Shown here one piece after another: positions 33,682 to 41,347 of a DNA stretch of 64,000 nucleotides. The DNA lies in assembly GCA_965198285.1 (NCBI GenBank), contig OZ240251.1:186001-250000 (forward strand), given 5' to 3'. The stretch is from UBA11872 sp965198285. GTDB taxonomy: Bacteria > Chloroflexota > UBA11872. Under the pieces are notes generated by a model. The model searched no databases and was not told the origin of the DNA. It saw only the letters and a list, made by a program, of their open reading frames with translations. Position 1 is the stretch's first letter. Each line of letters starts with the position of its first letter. Made by a program: the position numbers and the translations under genes.

Positions 33682-35018
33682 GGGCCACCTCCGGCGTGTC
33701 TACGAATCTCCGTCTCGATTTCAGATTTGATGCGGTCATGTCGCGATGCAGTCAACCGGCGAGCGGCTGCTGAATCATCGCTATCTCGCGGAGCATAGAC
33801 GGCCAGCCAACGCTGCTGCAAGGCTCCCTCCACCGTGTTGAAAATCGTCGACGACTCTGAGAACGGCCTGCCAGTATTTCCATCATGAATCTGAATATCA
33901 GACTCGCTCGACCTTGGCGACCAGCCTACTGAGTATTCATGCAGAATAACGCACTCGGCTTCGCATCCCAAGATATCCGCCACTTTTTCTTCGATTCTCT
34001 TCTTTGCTTCTGGCTTCACACCTTCCACCCATGCCCGAAGTGAATCTGGCGAAAGGTCGTTGACTCGAATCGTGAACACTTCCTTGAGAAGTCGCCGCTC
34101 AGACAGCATTGCGAATAGCCTTGCGAACCAAGTCCCCGACCAGCTCGAGCTCCTCGCCTCGGACACGATCCGTAAGTCATCGCAGGATAAGTAATGCCGC
34201 AAATAGTCATCATCATTCGAATACAGAAATGCATCCCTCAGAAACGCGATTTGGTCGACTTCAGTTCCAAGTTGCAATGCACGCAGAATCATCGCATCGG
34301 TGATTCGTCGAACCCTGTGGCTATAGACCTGTGAGTTCATATAGTACTTGGCCAATACAAACTGCTCCAGCGCCTCGATGCCCCCATGTGTAAAGGCCAT
34401 ATAGGTATCATAGTCGTCTTTGATAGCGCAAAGTGTATTGTGCAGCCTATCGATGTCGTAGGCACCGTATTCCACACCGCAGGCCGCACTGTCACGAAGG
34501 AGATAGTCCTGCTTGTCGGCATCCGCAGGGCCTGTGATTATCTGAGTCAATACCGTAGTTTCGGCTGACCCATTCAGGACCGCAAGAACCTTTTCAGCGT
34601 CAGTTGGCGAAACGTGGCGGCCGATTTGTTCATCAGAGCTGATAATACGGTGACCAATCACTTCGTGAATTGGCAGGCTTGACCCTGAAGGCGTGTCGGT
34701 GTTGAGAACTTCAAGCACCTCTTCGGAAATATGTGAGAAAGGTCCATGCCCTACGTCGTGGAGCAGGGCTGCATATCGCACGAGCTTTTGGGAAGCAGGG
34801 TCAAGGTCGAGCTGCCGGGCCATTCGGCCTGCCACATGTGCCACACCGAGCGAGTGTTCAAAGCGTGTATGGGTAGCGCCTGGATATACCAGGGATGCGA
34901 GTGCGAGCTGCCGGATTCTTCGAAGTCTCTGGAATACCGGCGTGTCGACTAGGTCCCATTCCTCCTTTGCCAACTCGATGAACCCGTGCACGGGATCTCT
35001 GACCTCTCGGGTCGGCAA
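33678..35018 (-). CDS. HD-domain dNTP triphosphohydrolase (SAMHD1/YwfO-like)
   Basis: 446 residues. The HD domain (about 45-230) has FQRLRRIRQLA, THTRFEHSLGVAHVAG, the metal motif YAALLHDVGHGPFSH and a later DADKQDYLLRDS, the hallmarks of SAMHD1-type dNTPases. The C-terminal half forms a helical and mixed domain. Such enzymes hydrolyse dNTPs, and some restrict phage by depleting nucleotides. It is coupled to the YwgA-like gene and located next to methylase/restriction genes, so a defence role is a reasonable inference. Confidence 0.85.
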   Translation of the reverse strand: MPTREVRDPVHGFIELAKEEWDLVDTPVFQRLRRIRQLALASLVYPGATHTRFEHSLGVAHVAGRMARQLDLDPASQKLVRYAALLHDVGHGPFSHISEEVLEVLNTDTPSGSSLPIHEVIGHRIISSDEQIGRHVSPTDAEKVLAVLNGSAETTVLTQIITGPADADKQDYLLRDSAACGVEYGAYDIDRLHNTLCAIKDDYDTYMAFTHGGIEALEQFVLAKYYMNSQVYSHRVRRITDAMILRALQLGTEVDQIAFLRDAFLYSNDDDYLRHYLSCDDLRIVSEARSSSWSGTWFARLFAMLSERRLLKEVFTIRVNDLSPDSLRAWVEGVKPEAKKRIEEKVADILGCEAECVILHEYSVGWSPRSSESDIQIHDGNTGRPFSESSTIFNTVEGALQQRWLAVYAPRDSDDSAAARRLTASRHDRIKSEIETEIRRHAGGGP

Positions 35019-35390
35019 GTCTTCATACCGTGCTCGGCGTTCGTGTTCTGTAAGGTACCACCTCTCGGCACGGAGGGAGTCAACCCCACTGAGCCTGGAC
35101 TGACTGATCTCGGTGTCGCGGAGCGATCAGGGTGGCAGATTGCGGCTGAGCGTGGTGGTTGCTGCTGGGTCCCGGCTGAGGACGCCGGAATGATGGGTGA
35201 GTTGGAGGCGAGATTCCTCGGGGGACCTCGGGATGACGAAGGGGGTAGTTCGAGCCGGGCCGCCGGGGACGGTGGTCCGGCCCTGCGGCCGGTTCAGTGC
35301 AGGGTCAGCACGACCCGGTCGCCAGCGTGGAAGAGGGCGCCCACAAGGGGCGCCCTCTTCCTGATTTGGCTGATTTGTGGTGGGGAGCGG
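35019..35390. other. Intergenic stretch with a terminator hairpin
   Basis: 372 bases between the HD-hydrolase start and the last gene of the portal operon. It contains the hairpin at 35329-35361. A long plus-strand open frame across 34986-36134 is antisense to three phage genes and has a Gly/Ala/Val-rich product, so I do not accept it. The HD gene promoter should lie within the first ~100 bases. Confidence 0.5.
35329..35361 (-). terminator. Hairpin terminator at the end of the portal operon
   Basis: Perfect 14-bp stem, arms 35329-35342 and 35348-35361, loop ACAAG, 30 bases downstream of the last minus-strand phage gene. No clear U-tract on the minus strand; on the plus strand TGATTT follows. 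Confidence 0.65.
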
Positions 35391-35624
35391 TTACGCCGTA
35401 GCAGCGGTGCGGGTGCGGAGTTCTTGAAGGAGGTCAAGGAGGGCGTCCTGGCGGCCGGCGGTGTCGCGTTCGTAGGCGTAGCGGACGACGAGTTCCATGG
35501 CCCAGCGCTCGCCGGCGAGGGCGCGGTCCATGACGGTCTCACACAGCTCCTCAAGTTTGGCGTCGGCGAGGTCGGTGAGGCGGTCGGCGAAGGTTTTGGC
35601 CGATGCGGGCTGCGGGAGGGTCAT
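35391..35624 (-). CDS. Small phage-operon protein, function unknown
   Basis: 77 residues, helical: TFADRLTDLADAKLEELCE, then GERWAMELVVRYAYERDT. Its start overlaps the previous stop (ATGA, 35621-35624), so it is translated with the portal operon. Helical proteins of this size next to portal genes may be assembly or small-terminase-like factors, but no motif supports a specific call. Confidence 0.6.
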   Translation of the reverse strand: MTLPQPASAKTFADRLTDLADAKLEELCETVMDRALAGERWAMELVVRYAYERDTAGRQDALLDLLQELRTRTAATA

Positions 35625-36043
35625 GCGCGTACCTTTCGTTGTCGCGGTGGCCTGGGGCGGTCGGCGACGAGCCGACGCAGCAGGGTGGACGGCGCGGATT
35701 GCGCCGGGCCGGGGGGACTGGTGGGTGGGGTTCCGTTCCCGCGCGCTTCCGGAGTGTCAGGAGTTTGGCCGGGCTTGACGGACCGGGGTGGAGTGACCGG
35801 AAGCGCTATGGCGGTGGCGAGCCGTCGGTCCTGGATGCGTCGCACCAGCTCCTGGATGAGCCGCCGTACGCGCCGTTGCGTTGCCTCGGGAGACCTTTGC
35901 ATCACCCGCAGGTGGTTGCCCGGAAGACCCTCACCCCAACCCTCTCCCAGAGGGAGAGGGAGCAAGAGTGGCCGCAGCACAGGGGACGCGGGGAGCTTTG
36001 CAAAGGTCTTCTCGGGGGCAGGGAGTGTCTCAGGTACCGGCAT
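35621..36043 (-). CDS. Small basic protein carrying an in-frame dispersed repeat
   Basis: 140 residues. Its start lies 14 bases inside the end of the portal gene and its stop is coupled to the next start (ATGA), which supports translation. Residues ~25-41 (PLLLPLPLGEGWGEG) are encoded by a dispersed CCCTCTCCC/GGGAGAGGG-type repeat at 35927-35963. The middle (about 50-80) is a basic helix (RRVRRLIQELVRRIQDRR), and the rest is Pro/Arg-rich. The function is unknown; the repeat may be a recent insertion that kept the frame. Confidence 0.5.
   Translation of the reverse strand: MPVPETLPAPEKTFAKLPASPVLRPLLLPLPLGEGWGEGLPGNHLRVMQRSPEATQRRVRRLIQELVRRIQDRRLATAIALPVTPPRSVKPGQTPDTPEARGNGTPPTSPPGPAQSAPSTLLRRLVADRPRPPRQRKVRA
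35927..35963. repeat. Dispersed CCCTCTCCC-AGA-GGGAGAGGG repeat element
   Basis: The plus strand reads CCCTCACCCCAACCCTCTCC and continues into AGAGGGAGAGGG, a hairpin-forming repeat seen in intergenic DNA of many bacteria. Here it lies inside a small phage-operon gene and is translated. Only one copy was noticed in this window. Confidence 0.6.
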
Positions 36044-37757
36044 TGGTCGCCTCCTTCGCTGGCGCAGGCCGCAATCCCGCTTCGCCCAGCGCTTCGCGCA
36101 CGATGGCGGCTCGGACTTCGGGGGCGTCGATTAGTTCGTCGAGGAGGATTTCGTCCTCGACGGCTTCGGCGTCTTCGATGGCCAGCTTTTCGCGCATGGC
36201 CCAGCGGCGGGAGGCGAGCCGCGCGCTGACCAGGTTGGCTGCGAGGGTTCCCTGCGCGACGTCATCGGCGGGACCGAGCGGATCGAGTCGCACGCGGACG
36301 GCGTGGTAGCCATCGATGTCCTGCGGTCCCAGGCCGATCCAGCCCTGCTCGTCCTCGGCCTCGAACACGAACACGGGTTCGCCGATGCGCGTTTCGACCA
36401 GCCGCCACATCAGCTGCACGACCCGCTCCAGCGCCTGCTCGGCGTGGCGGGCGATTTGCTGAAACGAGACCCTGGCGGTGTTGATGAGCTGGTTGAGTAG
36501 ATAGCCGCTGGTGTTGCCGCCCGGCGGGACGCCGAACAGCACGCTGGGCGCGCCGGCCTGGTCGATCATGGCGCGGGTCTGGGCGATTAGTTCGTCCAGG
36601 TCCGGCGGCGTGCCCTGCCACTGCAGAAAGGTCAGGTCCTCGCCCTGGTAGAGCGGCAGGATCTGGCCCGGCTGAAAGTCGAGCGCCCGCGGCCGGCCGT
36701 CGTTGCCCAGGTTGGGATCGATGGGCGAGAAGTTGGTGATCTTGGGCGTCGGGTAGGCGTACAGGAACAGCGCGTTCTGCTTCATGGTCAGCAGCTGATC
36801 CAGCAGCGGGATCAGGTATTCCATGGAGGCCAGCATGGATACGCCGGCCTTGGCGGGATCGCGGCTGGGGGTCTGGTCGCCGTAGGCGTGGACGTAGGGA
36901 ATGGCCCCGTAGCCGTGCCGGCCGCGACGCACCAGGTGGCCGTCGACCACGTAGGCGAAGTACTCGTCGTCCCAATACTCGACCACGCGGGCCGTGGCGC
37001 GTGAGGCGGCGCTGGGCGCTTGCGTCTGCGCGGCGGACTGGTCCAGGGCCTGCGCGTTGCCGCCAGCCGGTACCAGACGCCCGCTGCGGCGGTCGGTGAT
37101 CAGGCCGTAGCGCCGCTGGACCAGGTGCCGGGGTCGTTCGGAAATCTCCAGGCAGGCCTCCAGCCCGTCCTCGCCCTCCAGTGGATAGAAGGTCGTTACG
37201 TCCACGTCCCGCCAGGCCAGCGGGAAGCGGGCGGACTTCTTGAAGCGTTCGGCTCGGCGGAGGAAGTCTTCGGGCGGCTCGTCGCCTTGCCCGGACCTTC
37301 GCGGATAACCCGCCCAGCGGTCCGGCGCGTAGAGCAGTTTCAGCACGCCGGCGCCGTCCGCCACCATGGCGTCGATCAACATGCCGAACACGTCGCGCGC
37401 CGCCTCACTGTCCATGCGGCGCAGGGCGGCGTTCGTCCAGCGCGCCCGTTGGTCGGCGCCTGCGCGCGCGGCCTCAGTTGGTTCCGCCGGCGGCACGTGC
37501 ACCAACGGCCGGTTGGCCGTCAGGCTCCCGATCACCCGCTTCAACTGCTCGCGCGCCAGCGGCGTGCGCACCTCGCGCGCGCTGCTGCGGTAGGCCGGCG
37601 GGATGTCCACCGGCGTTTCCATGTGACGCAGCCGCCGCAGGCGTTCGATACGGGCGTTGCGCTCGCTGAATTCAGCGAGCAGTTGTTCCTCAAGCTCGCG
37701 CAGATACGTCTCGCCCGGAGGCGGACGCTGCGCTTCTGTCTCTGGCATAGGCCCCAT
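36030..37757 (-). CDS. Phage portal protein
   Basis: 575 residues; the start is ATG 37757 or ATG 37748. It forms the dodecameric DNA entry vertex of the capsid. Portal-like features: a helical N-terminus, clip/stem region with YAYPTPKITNFSPIDP, LYQGEDLTFLQWQGTPPDLD, then the long helix LIAQTRAMIDQAG, GVPPGGNTSGYLLNQLINTA and ALERVVQLMWRLVETRIGEP, all conserved in portal proteins of short-tailed phages. The C-terminal ~80 residues (LASRRWAMREKLAIEDAEAV) form the crown-like helices. It is preceded by the promoter at 37808-37836 and is the first gene of its operon. Confidence 0.85.
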   Translation of the reverse strand: MGPMPETEAQRPPPGETYLRELEEQLLAEFSERNARIERLRRLRHMETPVDIPPAYRSSAREVRTPLAREQLKRVIGSLTANRPLVHVPPAEPTEAARAGADQRARWTNAALRRMDSEAARDVFGMLIDAMVADGAGVLKLLYAPDRWAGYPRRSGQGDEPPEDFLRRAERFKKSARFPLAWRDVDVTTFYPLEGEDGLEACLEISERPRHLVQRRYGLITDRRSGRLVPAGGNAQALDQSAAQTQAPSAASRATARVVEYWDDEYFAYVVDGHLVRRGRHGYGAIPYVHAYGDQTPSRDPAKAGVSMLASMEYLIPLLDQLLTMKQNALFLYAYPTPKITNFSPIDPNLGNDGRPRALDFQPGQILPLYQGEDLTFLQWQGTPPDLDELIAQTRAMIDQAGAPSVLFGVPPGGNTSGYLLNQLINTARVSFQQIARHAEQALERVVQLMWRLVETRIGEPVFVFEAEDEQGWIGLGPQDIDGYHAVRVRLDPLGPADDVAQGTLAANLVSARLASRRWAMREKLAIEDAEAVEDEILLDELIDAPEVRAAIVREALGEAGLRPAPAKEATNAGT

Positions 37758-37807
37758 TCCAGGTCCGACAAGCCGGACCGGCGGGACATCGCTGGCAAGC
37801 TGAGGCG

Positions 37808-37836
37808 ATTATACTCTATCCGAGTACGACTAGCAA
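37808..37836 (-). promoter_or_regulatory. Promoter-operator of the portal operon
   Basis: On the minus strand: -35 TTGCTA (37831-37836), 17-bp spacer, consensus -10 TATAAT (37808-37813). The dyad TACTC-N5-GAGTA (within 37810-37827) occupies the spacer, as in the terminase promoter. The -10 lies 51 bases upstream of the portal start, so the leader is short here. Confidence 0.75.
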
Positions 37837-37987
37837 GGCTAGATGCGCGATGTTGGATATCTGGAGGCCGCACCGAGGATGGTCTGTTGGCCCTGTCAGC
37901 TGAGGCTGAAGCCGTTCCCGTGGCCCCGGCGACGTACCGATTCGGCGCGATGGCGCGCTAGGGGTCGTCCAATGGAAGTCGCTGGTC

Positions 37988-38518
37988 CTACAGTGCTTGG
38001 CGTCCTTGTCGCCCGGCGCGCGATCCCGAACTTCGCGGTTCTACCGGAGTGTCGATCTGCCGCAAGGTGGCAGGAGAGAGCTTGAATATCTCTTGCCTAC
38101 CCAGCAGCCGGGGGTTGCCGGTCTTGCCCAGCGTGGCAACAGCCGTGTCCTGCTCACCAAAGAATGCTTGCCACGCTTCGTAGTGAATAAGAACTTTGGC
38201 TGCTGCCTCGATTGGAGGCTGCTCAGGTCCCCCGGTTATCTGAATGACTCGCCCGCCGCGAGCCTCGAGATCCTCAGACCATGTGTATCTGGTGCGCTGA
38301 TCCGCGTGTTTATCGAAACAGACCAATACACGCCGTCGGCGTCGAGCTACGGCCAGCACGTCCCAGTCGGACGCCCCCTGGGGAAGCTTTGCTCTGACAG
38401 CCGCGTCGTTCGCGCTTACGCAGGTAAAACCCGCGCATTCCAGAATTCTACGTACGCCGGGGGTGATATCGGCGTCAAGAAACAGGCTGTGAAATCTACG
38501 CTGCCGTCTTGACGCCAT
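37988..38518 (-). CDS. PIN-like toxin (VapC45/DUF5615-type)
   Basis: 176 residues. The N-terminal FLDADITPGVRRILECAGF, the central SDWDVLAVARRRRRVLVCFD and GGRVIQITGG match the PIN-like fold of VapC45/DUF5615 proteins, with acidic residues at the usual positions (LDAD, SDWD, FDKH). Such proteins are predicted ribonuclease toxins. It overlaps the end of the antitoxin gene by 23 bases, the usual antitoxin-toxin layout. The antitoxin upstream has a frameshift, while this gene looks intact. Confidence 0.7.
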   Translation of the reverse strand: MASRRQRRFHSLFLDADITPGVRRILECAGFTCVSANDAAVRAKLPQGASDWDVLAVARRRRRVLVCFDKHADQRTRYTWSEDLEARGGRVIQITGGPEQPPIEAAAKVLIHYEAWQAFFGEQDTAVATLGKTGNPRLLGRQEIFKLSPATLRQIDTPVEPRSSGSRAGRQGRQAL

Positions 38519-39172
38519 CGAGGAATCGCTCGTACTCCACGGCCTTGGTCACGGTTTCTCTTCCCATGAAGGGATACATACGAGCAATCTGCGGCACCGT
38601 GTGCTGTTGGTTGATCAGCGCGGAGAGCGCAGCGGTTGGAACGCGAGTTCCCCGCACAACGGGCTGACCGCCCATCACATCTGGATGGATGGTCACGTAC
38701 GGTCGAAACTGTGTTGGGACGAGAATCGATGCTCCGTCCTCGGCACGCAGTTCCTCGAAGAGATCACCCATGAGCCTCGTTTCGACGGACTGGCCCTGCA
38801 GAATGGCCTCCGTCACGCCCCACTCATCAGAACCGTCCGCGAAGATTTTGTGTGCCCACACGTGCACGCGCTTGTCAGGCCACTTCTCAGGCGGACCGAA
38901 CCGCCCGTAGAGATAGTCGAGCGCCTGCGCGGCCGCTGCCAGGTCGTAGTGCCCGTCACGCACGGCACGGACGATCTGAGAAGGGTCACTCGGTAATAGG
39001 AATACCCCTGCACAAACCGACCATCGCTGTCCGTAATCGACAGATCACGCTGAACAATGCCGTTGAGATGCCAATCGTCCAGCGTCCGGCGCGGAATTCG
39101 AGTCAACCGAGAGGCTAGGCCAACCGAGTAGAAGCCCTTGGAACGAGGTCTAGCTGCCACCGTAGAACCCAC
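38496..39172 (-). pseudogene. VapB45-like antitoxin (MerR-type HTH + DUF433), frameshifted
   Basis: Two frames together give a full antitoxin. The frame starting at ATG 39172 encodes a MerR-like HTH (GFYSVGLASRLTRIPRRTL, then GYSYYRVTLLR). After base ~38986 the homology continues in another frame: IVRAVRDGHYDLAAAAQALD, YLYGRFG, and the DUF433 segment HPDVMGGQPVVRGTRVPT to the stop at 38496. One base appears to be missing at the LLR/IVR junction. This is a real frameshift, a sequencing error, or rarely a recoding site; the downstream frame has a possible internal start at 38963. Confidence 0.6.
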
Positions 39173-39548
39173 CTGCCTGATGATCTGAAATCACGGTGGC
39201 TGGTCGTGCGCGGCAAGTCAGACCGAGACCGACGTACATGCGCCGAAGGTAGCAGACCATCAGCCGCAGACGGCTGCCAACCAATCCGGGGTTCCCGCCC
39301 GCTCCCGGAATCTCGTGTCCGTTGTCTCCGCGGATTCCGGTATTGCCTTTAACGTGGCAGCGACCGCCCGCGGGCGGTCGCTATCCCAGCCGCCGAAGAG
39401 ACTGGGGGGTTACGAAGCATGTGCCAAATGCTCCCCGCATCTCAACTTTCTCACCGACCCCGGATGTCGTCAAGACCCAAGCCGGGCCGGCCTGCCCCGC
39501 CAGCTATGCTTGCGCGCAGCCGTGCAGTGCCGGGTTTCCTGAAAGAAG
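39173..39548. other. Intergenic stretch with a 24-bp palindrome
   Basis: 376 bases between the antitoxin gene (minus) and the propeller gene (plus). It contains a perfect palindrome at 39359-39382 (AGCGACCGCCCG and its complement, no loop spacer), which could be a terminator-like hairpin or a protein-binding site. No gene is supported. Confidence 0.5.
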
Positions 39549-40220
39549 ATGCGGAGCATGTCCGAGGTCACCGACCGCTGGATTTCCCCCGCCCCGCAAC
39601 CCAATGGCCTCCAGGCCGCCGACGACGGCCTATGGCTGATCGACCAGCACGACAACCACCTGTACACGCTGGACTACGCGGACGGTTCGGTGCTGGCTCG
39701 CGTGCCCACCGAGTCCGACCATTCCAGCGGCGTCACTCTGGGCGGCGGGTACGTGTGGGTGGCCTCCACCTTCGGGTCCCGAATTTACAAGTTGAATACC
39801 GACGGCACGACCGTCGCCCACTACGACACCCCCGGCAAGGGCGTCGTCGCCTTCGTCGACCCGGCGTATACGCTGGTGACGGGCGCCCATGGCCTGCAAT
39901 GGCTGGACGAGCGCCACATGTGGATGGCCGTGCCTCCGGCACAAAAGCTCTTCCTGGTTGATCCCCGCACCATGGACGCGCACCGATCCATTCCCACCCC
40001 CGGTCACCGGCCGCATGGCGTCTTCGTCGCCCAGGGTCACCTCTGGTGTTCCGACGTCGGGATGCGCCAGATCCACAAGCTCGACCCCGACACCGGAGAG
40101 ATCAGGGCCGCAATCGACGTGCCTGACCCCGAAGTCCACGGCATGACGTTGCACCAGGGCCACATCTGGTTCTGCTGCGCCGTAACCCGCCGCGTCTGCA
40201 CAGTTCCGCTCCCTGAGTAG
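39549..40220 (+). CDS. Beta-propeller protein of the virginiamycin B lyase/NHL type
   Basis: 223 residues from ATG 39549 or 39558. Repeated blades are visible: ADDGLWLIDQHDNHLYTLD, GGGYVWVASTFGSRIYKLN, ERHMWMAVPPAQKLFLVD, QGHLWCSDVGMRQIHKLD and QGHIWFCC. Such proteins are often lyases or sensors of small ligands; catalytic residues are not evident. No signal peptide, so cytosolic. It converges with the sialidase gene. Confidence 0.75.
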   Translation: MRSMSEVTDRWISPAPQPNGLQAADDGLWLIDQHDNHLYTLDYADGSVLARVPTESDHSSGVTLGGGYVWVASTFGSRIYKLNTDGTTVAHYDTPGKGVVAFVDPAYTLVTGAHGLQWLDERHMWMAVPPAQKLFLVDPRTMDAHRSIPTPGHRPHGVFVAQGHLWCSDVGMRQIHKLDPDTGEIRAAIDVPDPEVHGMTLHQGHIWFCCAVTRRVCTVPLPE

Positions 40221-40297
40221 CCGGGACACGGGGGGAAGAAAGGTCGTCCGCTGCCCCTGGGCGTCGGCGCGAATGCTCGTAAGCCGCTAGGCGGACG

Positions 40298-41347
40298 CTA
40301 TGTCGAGCTTAGCCAAGCATCGTTGAAGCGGGCCCAACGCAGATGTTCGTATGGACCTTCGCTGCCGGCTTCGTAGAGACAGCCCAGCGTTCCGTCGGGT
40401 AGCTCGCAGAGGTCCGAATAGGCGGCCGGCCCGGCGTGCAGAACGCGCCCGGACGACCATGACTGCCCGCCGTCCATGCTCGTTCGAAGCGTCAGCCGTT
40501 CGCGCGTGCGACTGGCGGCGTTGCTGAAGGCCAGCCGGTCGCCGCCCAACGACAGCACGGCGGCCTGGCAGATCGGGTCGATCAGTTCGTCGTGCCAGCC
40601 AAACGCGTCAAAGCTCTCGCCCTCGTCGTGGCTGACCGCAAAGGCCCGCCGGTGTTCCCCGATGTAGTTGCGCTCGTTCAGATACACGCGGCCATCGGCC
40701 AGCTGAGCGGCCATGCACTCGTTCGTGCCCAACTGCGCTACGCCGCCAAGCCGCCAGGTCTCCCCCTGGTCGTCGCTCAGGATCACGTGCGACAGGTACG
40801 GGTCCGTCGCTTGGTTGAAGTCCCGACCCACGATGTGGTCGCACGGGATAAGCAGCCGCCCGGAGACAAGCTGCAGACCGTGGCCCGGCCCGGTGGCGTA
40901 CCACGTCCACTCCGGGAGCTTCACGTCGCCGGTGATCTCACGGGGCTCGGCCCAGGACCGGCCGTCGTCGTCGCTGCTGGTGACCCACACCGTGCGTGGA
41001 GCTTTGCCCTCGCAGATCAGGCTTTCGGGACCGTCGGCATTGTTGCGGCAGAACGGCAGCCAGATCCGTCCGGTCGAAGCGTCAACCACCGGCGCCGGAT
41101 TGCCGGCCACATCACCGCCGCCCTCAACGGCTACCCGCATGTCGTCAAACGTCTGGCCGTTATCCCTGCTGCGACGTAAAACGATGTCGATGGCGCCGGT
41201 GTCGTGCCGCGAGTGGCGCCGGCCTTCGGCAAAGGCCAGCAGGGTTCCGCTCGACGTAACGACCAGCGCCGGAATACGGAAGGTGTGGTACCCCAGCGTC
41301 CCGCTGGTGAACAGGTTCGCCTGAATGGGCTCGGTCTCAGTGTTCAA
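40298..41347 (-). CDS. Sialidase/neuraminidase-family (GH33-like) exo-hydrolase
   Basis: About 349 residues if started at TTG 41347; an ATG at 41398 would overlap the upstream gene by 62 bases. The arginine-containing FRIP motif is HTFRIPALVV near the N-terminus, and Asp-boxes recur: SRDNGQTF, SDDDGRSW, SDDQGETW, SHDEGESF and SMDGGQSW. No signal peptide is seen. It is the last gene of a minus-strand operon with the GH127 and formylglycine-generating enzyme genes, which points to breakdown of a decorated glycan. The true substrate may be a nonulosonic acid or another sugar. Confidence 0.85.
   Translation of the reverse strand: MNTETEPIQANLFTSGTLGYHTFRIPALVVTSSGTLLAFAEGRRHSRHDTGAIDIVLRRSRDNGQTFDDMRVAVEGGGDVAGNPAPVVDASTGRIWLPFCRNNADGPESLICEGKAPRTVWVTSSDDDGRSWAEPREITGDVKLPEWTWYATGPGHGLQLVSGRLLIPCDHIVGRDFNQATDPYLSHVILSDDQGETWRLGGVAQLGTNECMAAQLADGRVYLNERNYIGEHRRAFAVSHDEGESFDAFGWHDELIDPICQAAVLSLGGDRLAFSNAASRTRERLTLRTSMDGGQSWSSGRVLHAGPAAYSDLCELPDGTLGCLYEAGSEGPYEHLRWARFNDAWLSST

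Noticed and set aside
34986..36134. Plus-strand 382-residue frame
   Set aside because: Runs opposite two small phage-operon genes and part of the portal gene; low-complexity product without motifs.
39359..39382. Phage attachment site
   Set aside because: A perfect 24-bp palindrome, but no second copy or integrase was seen in the window.
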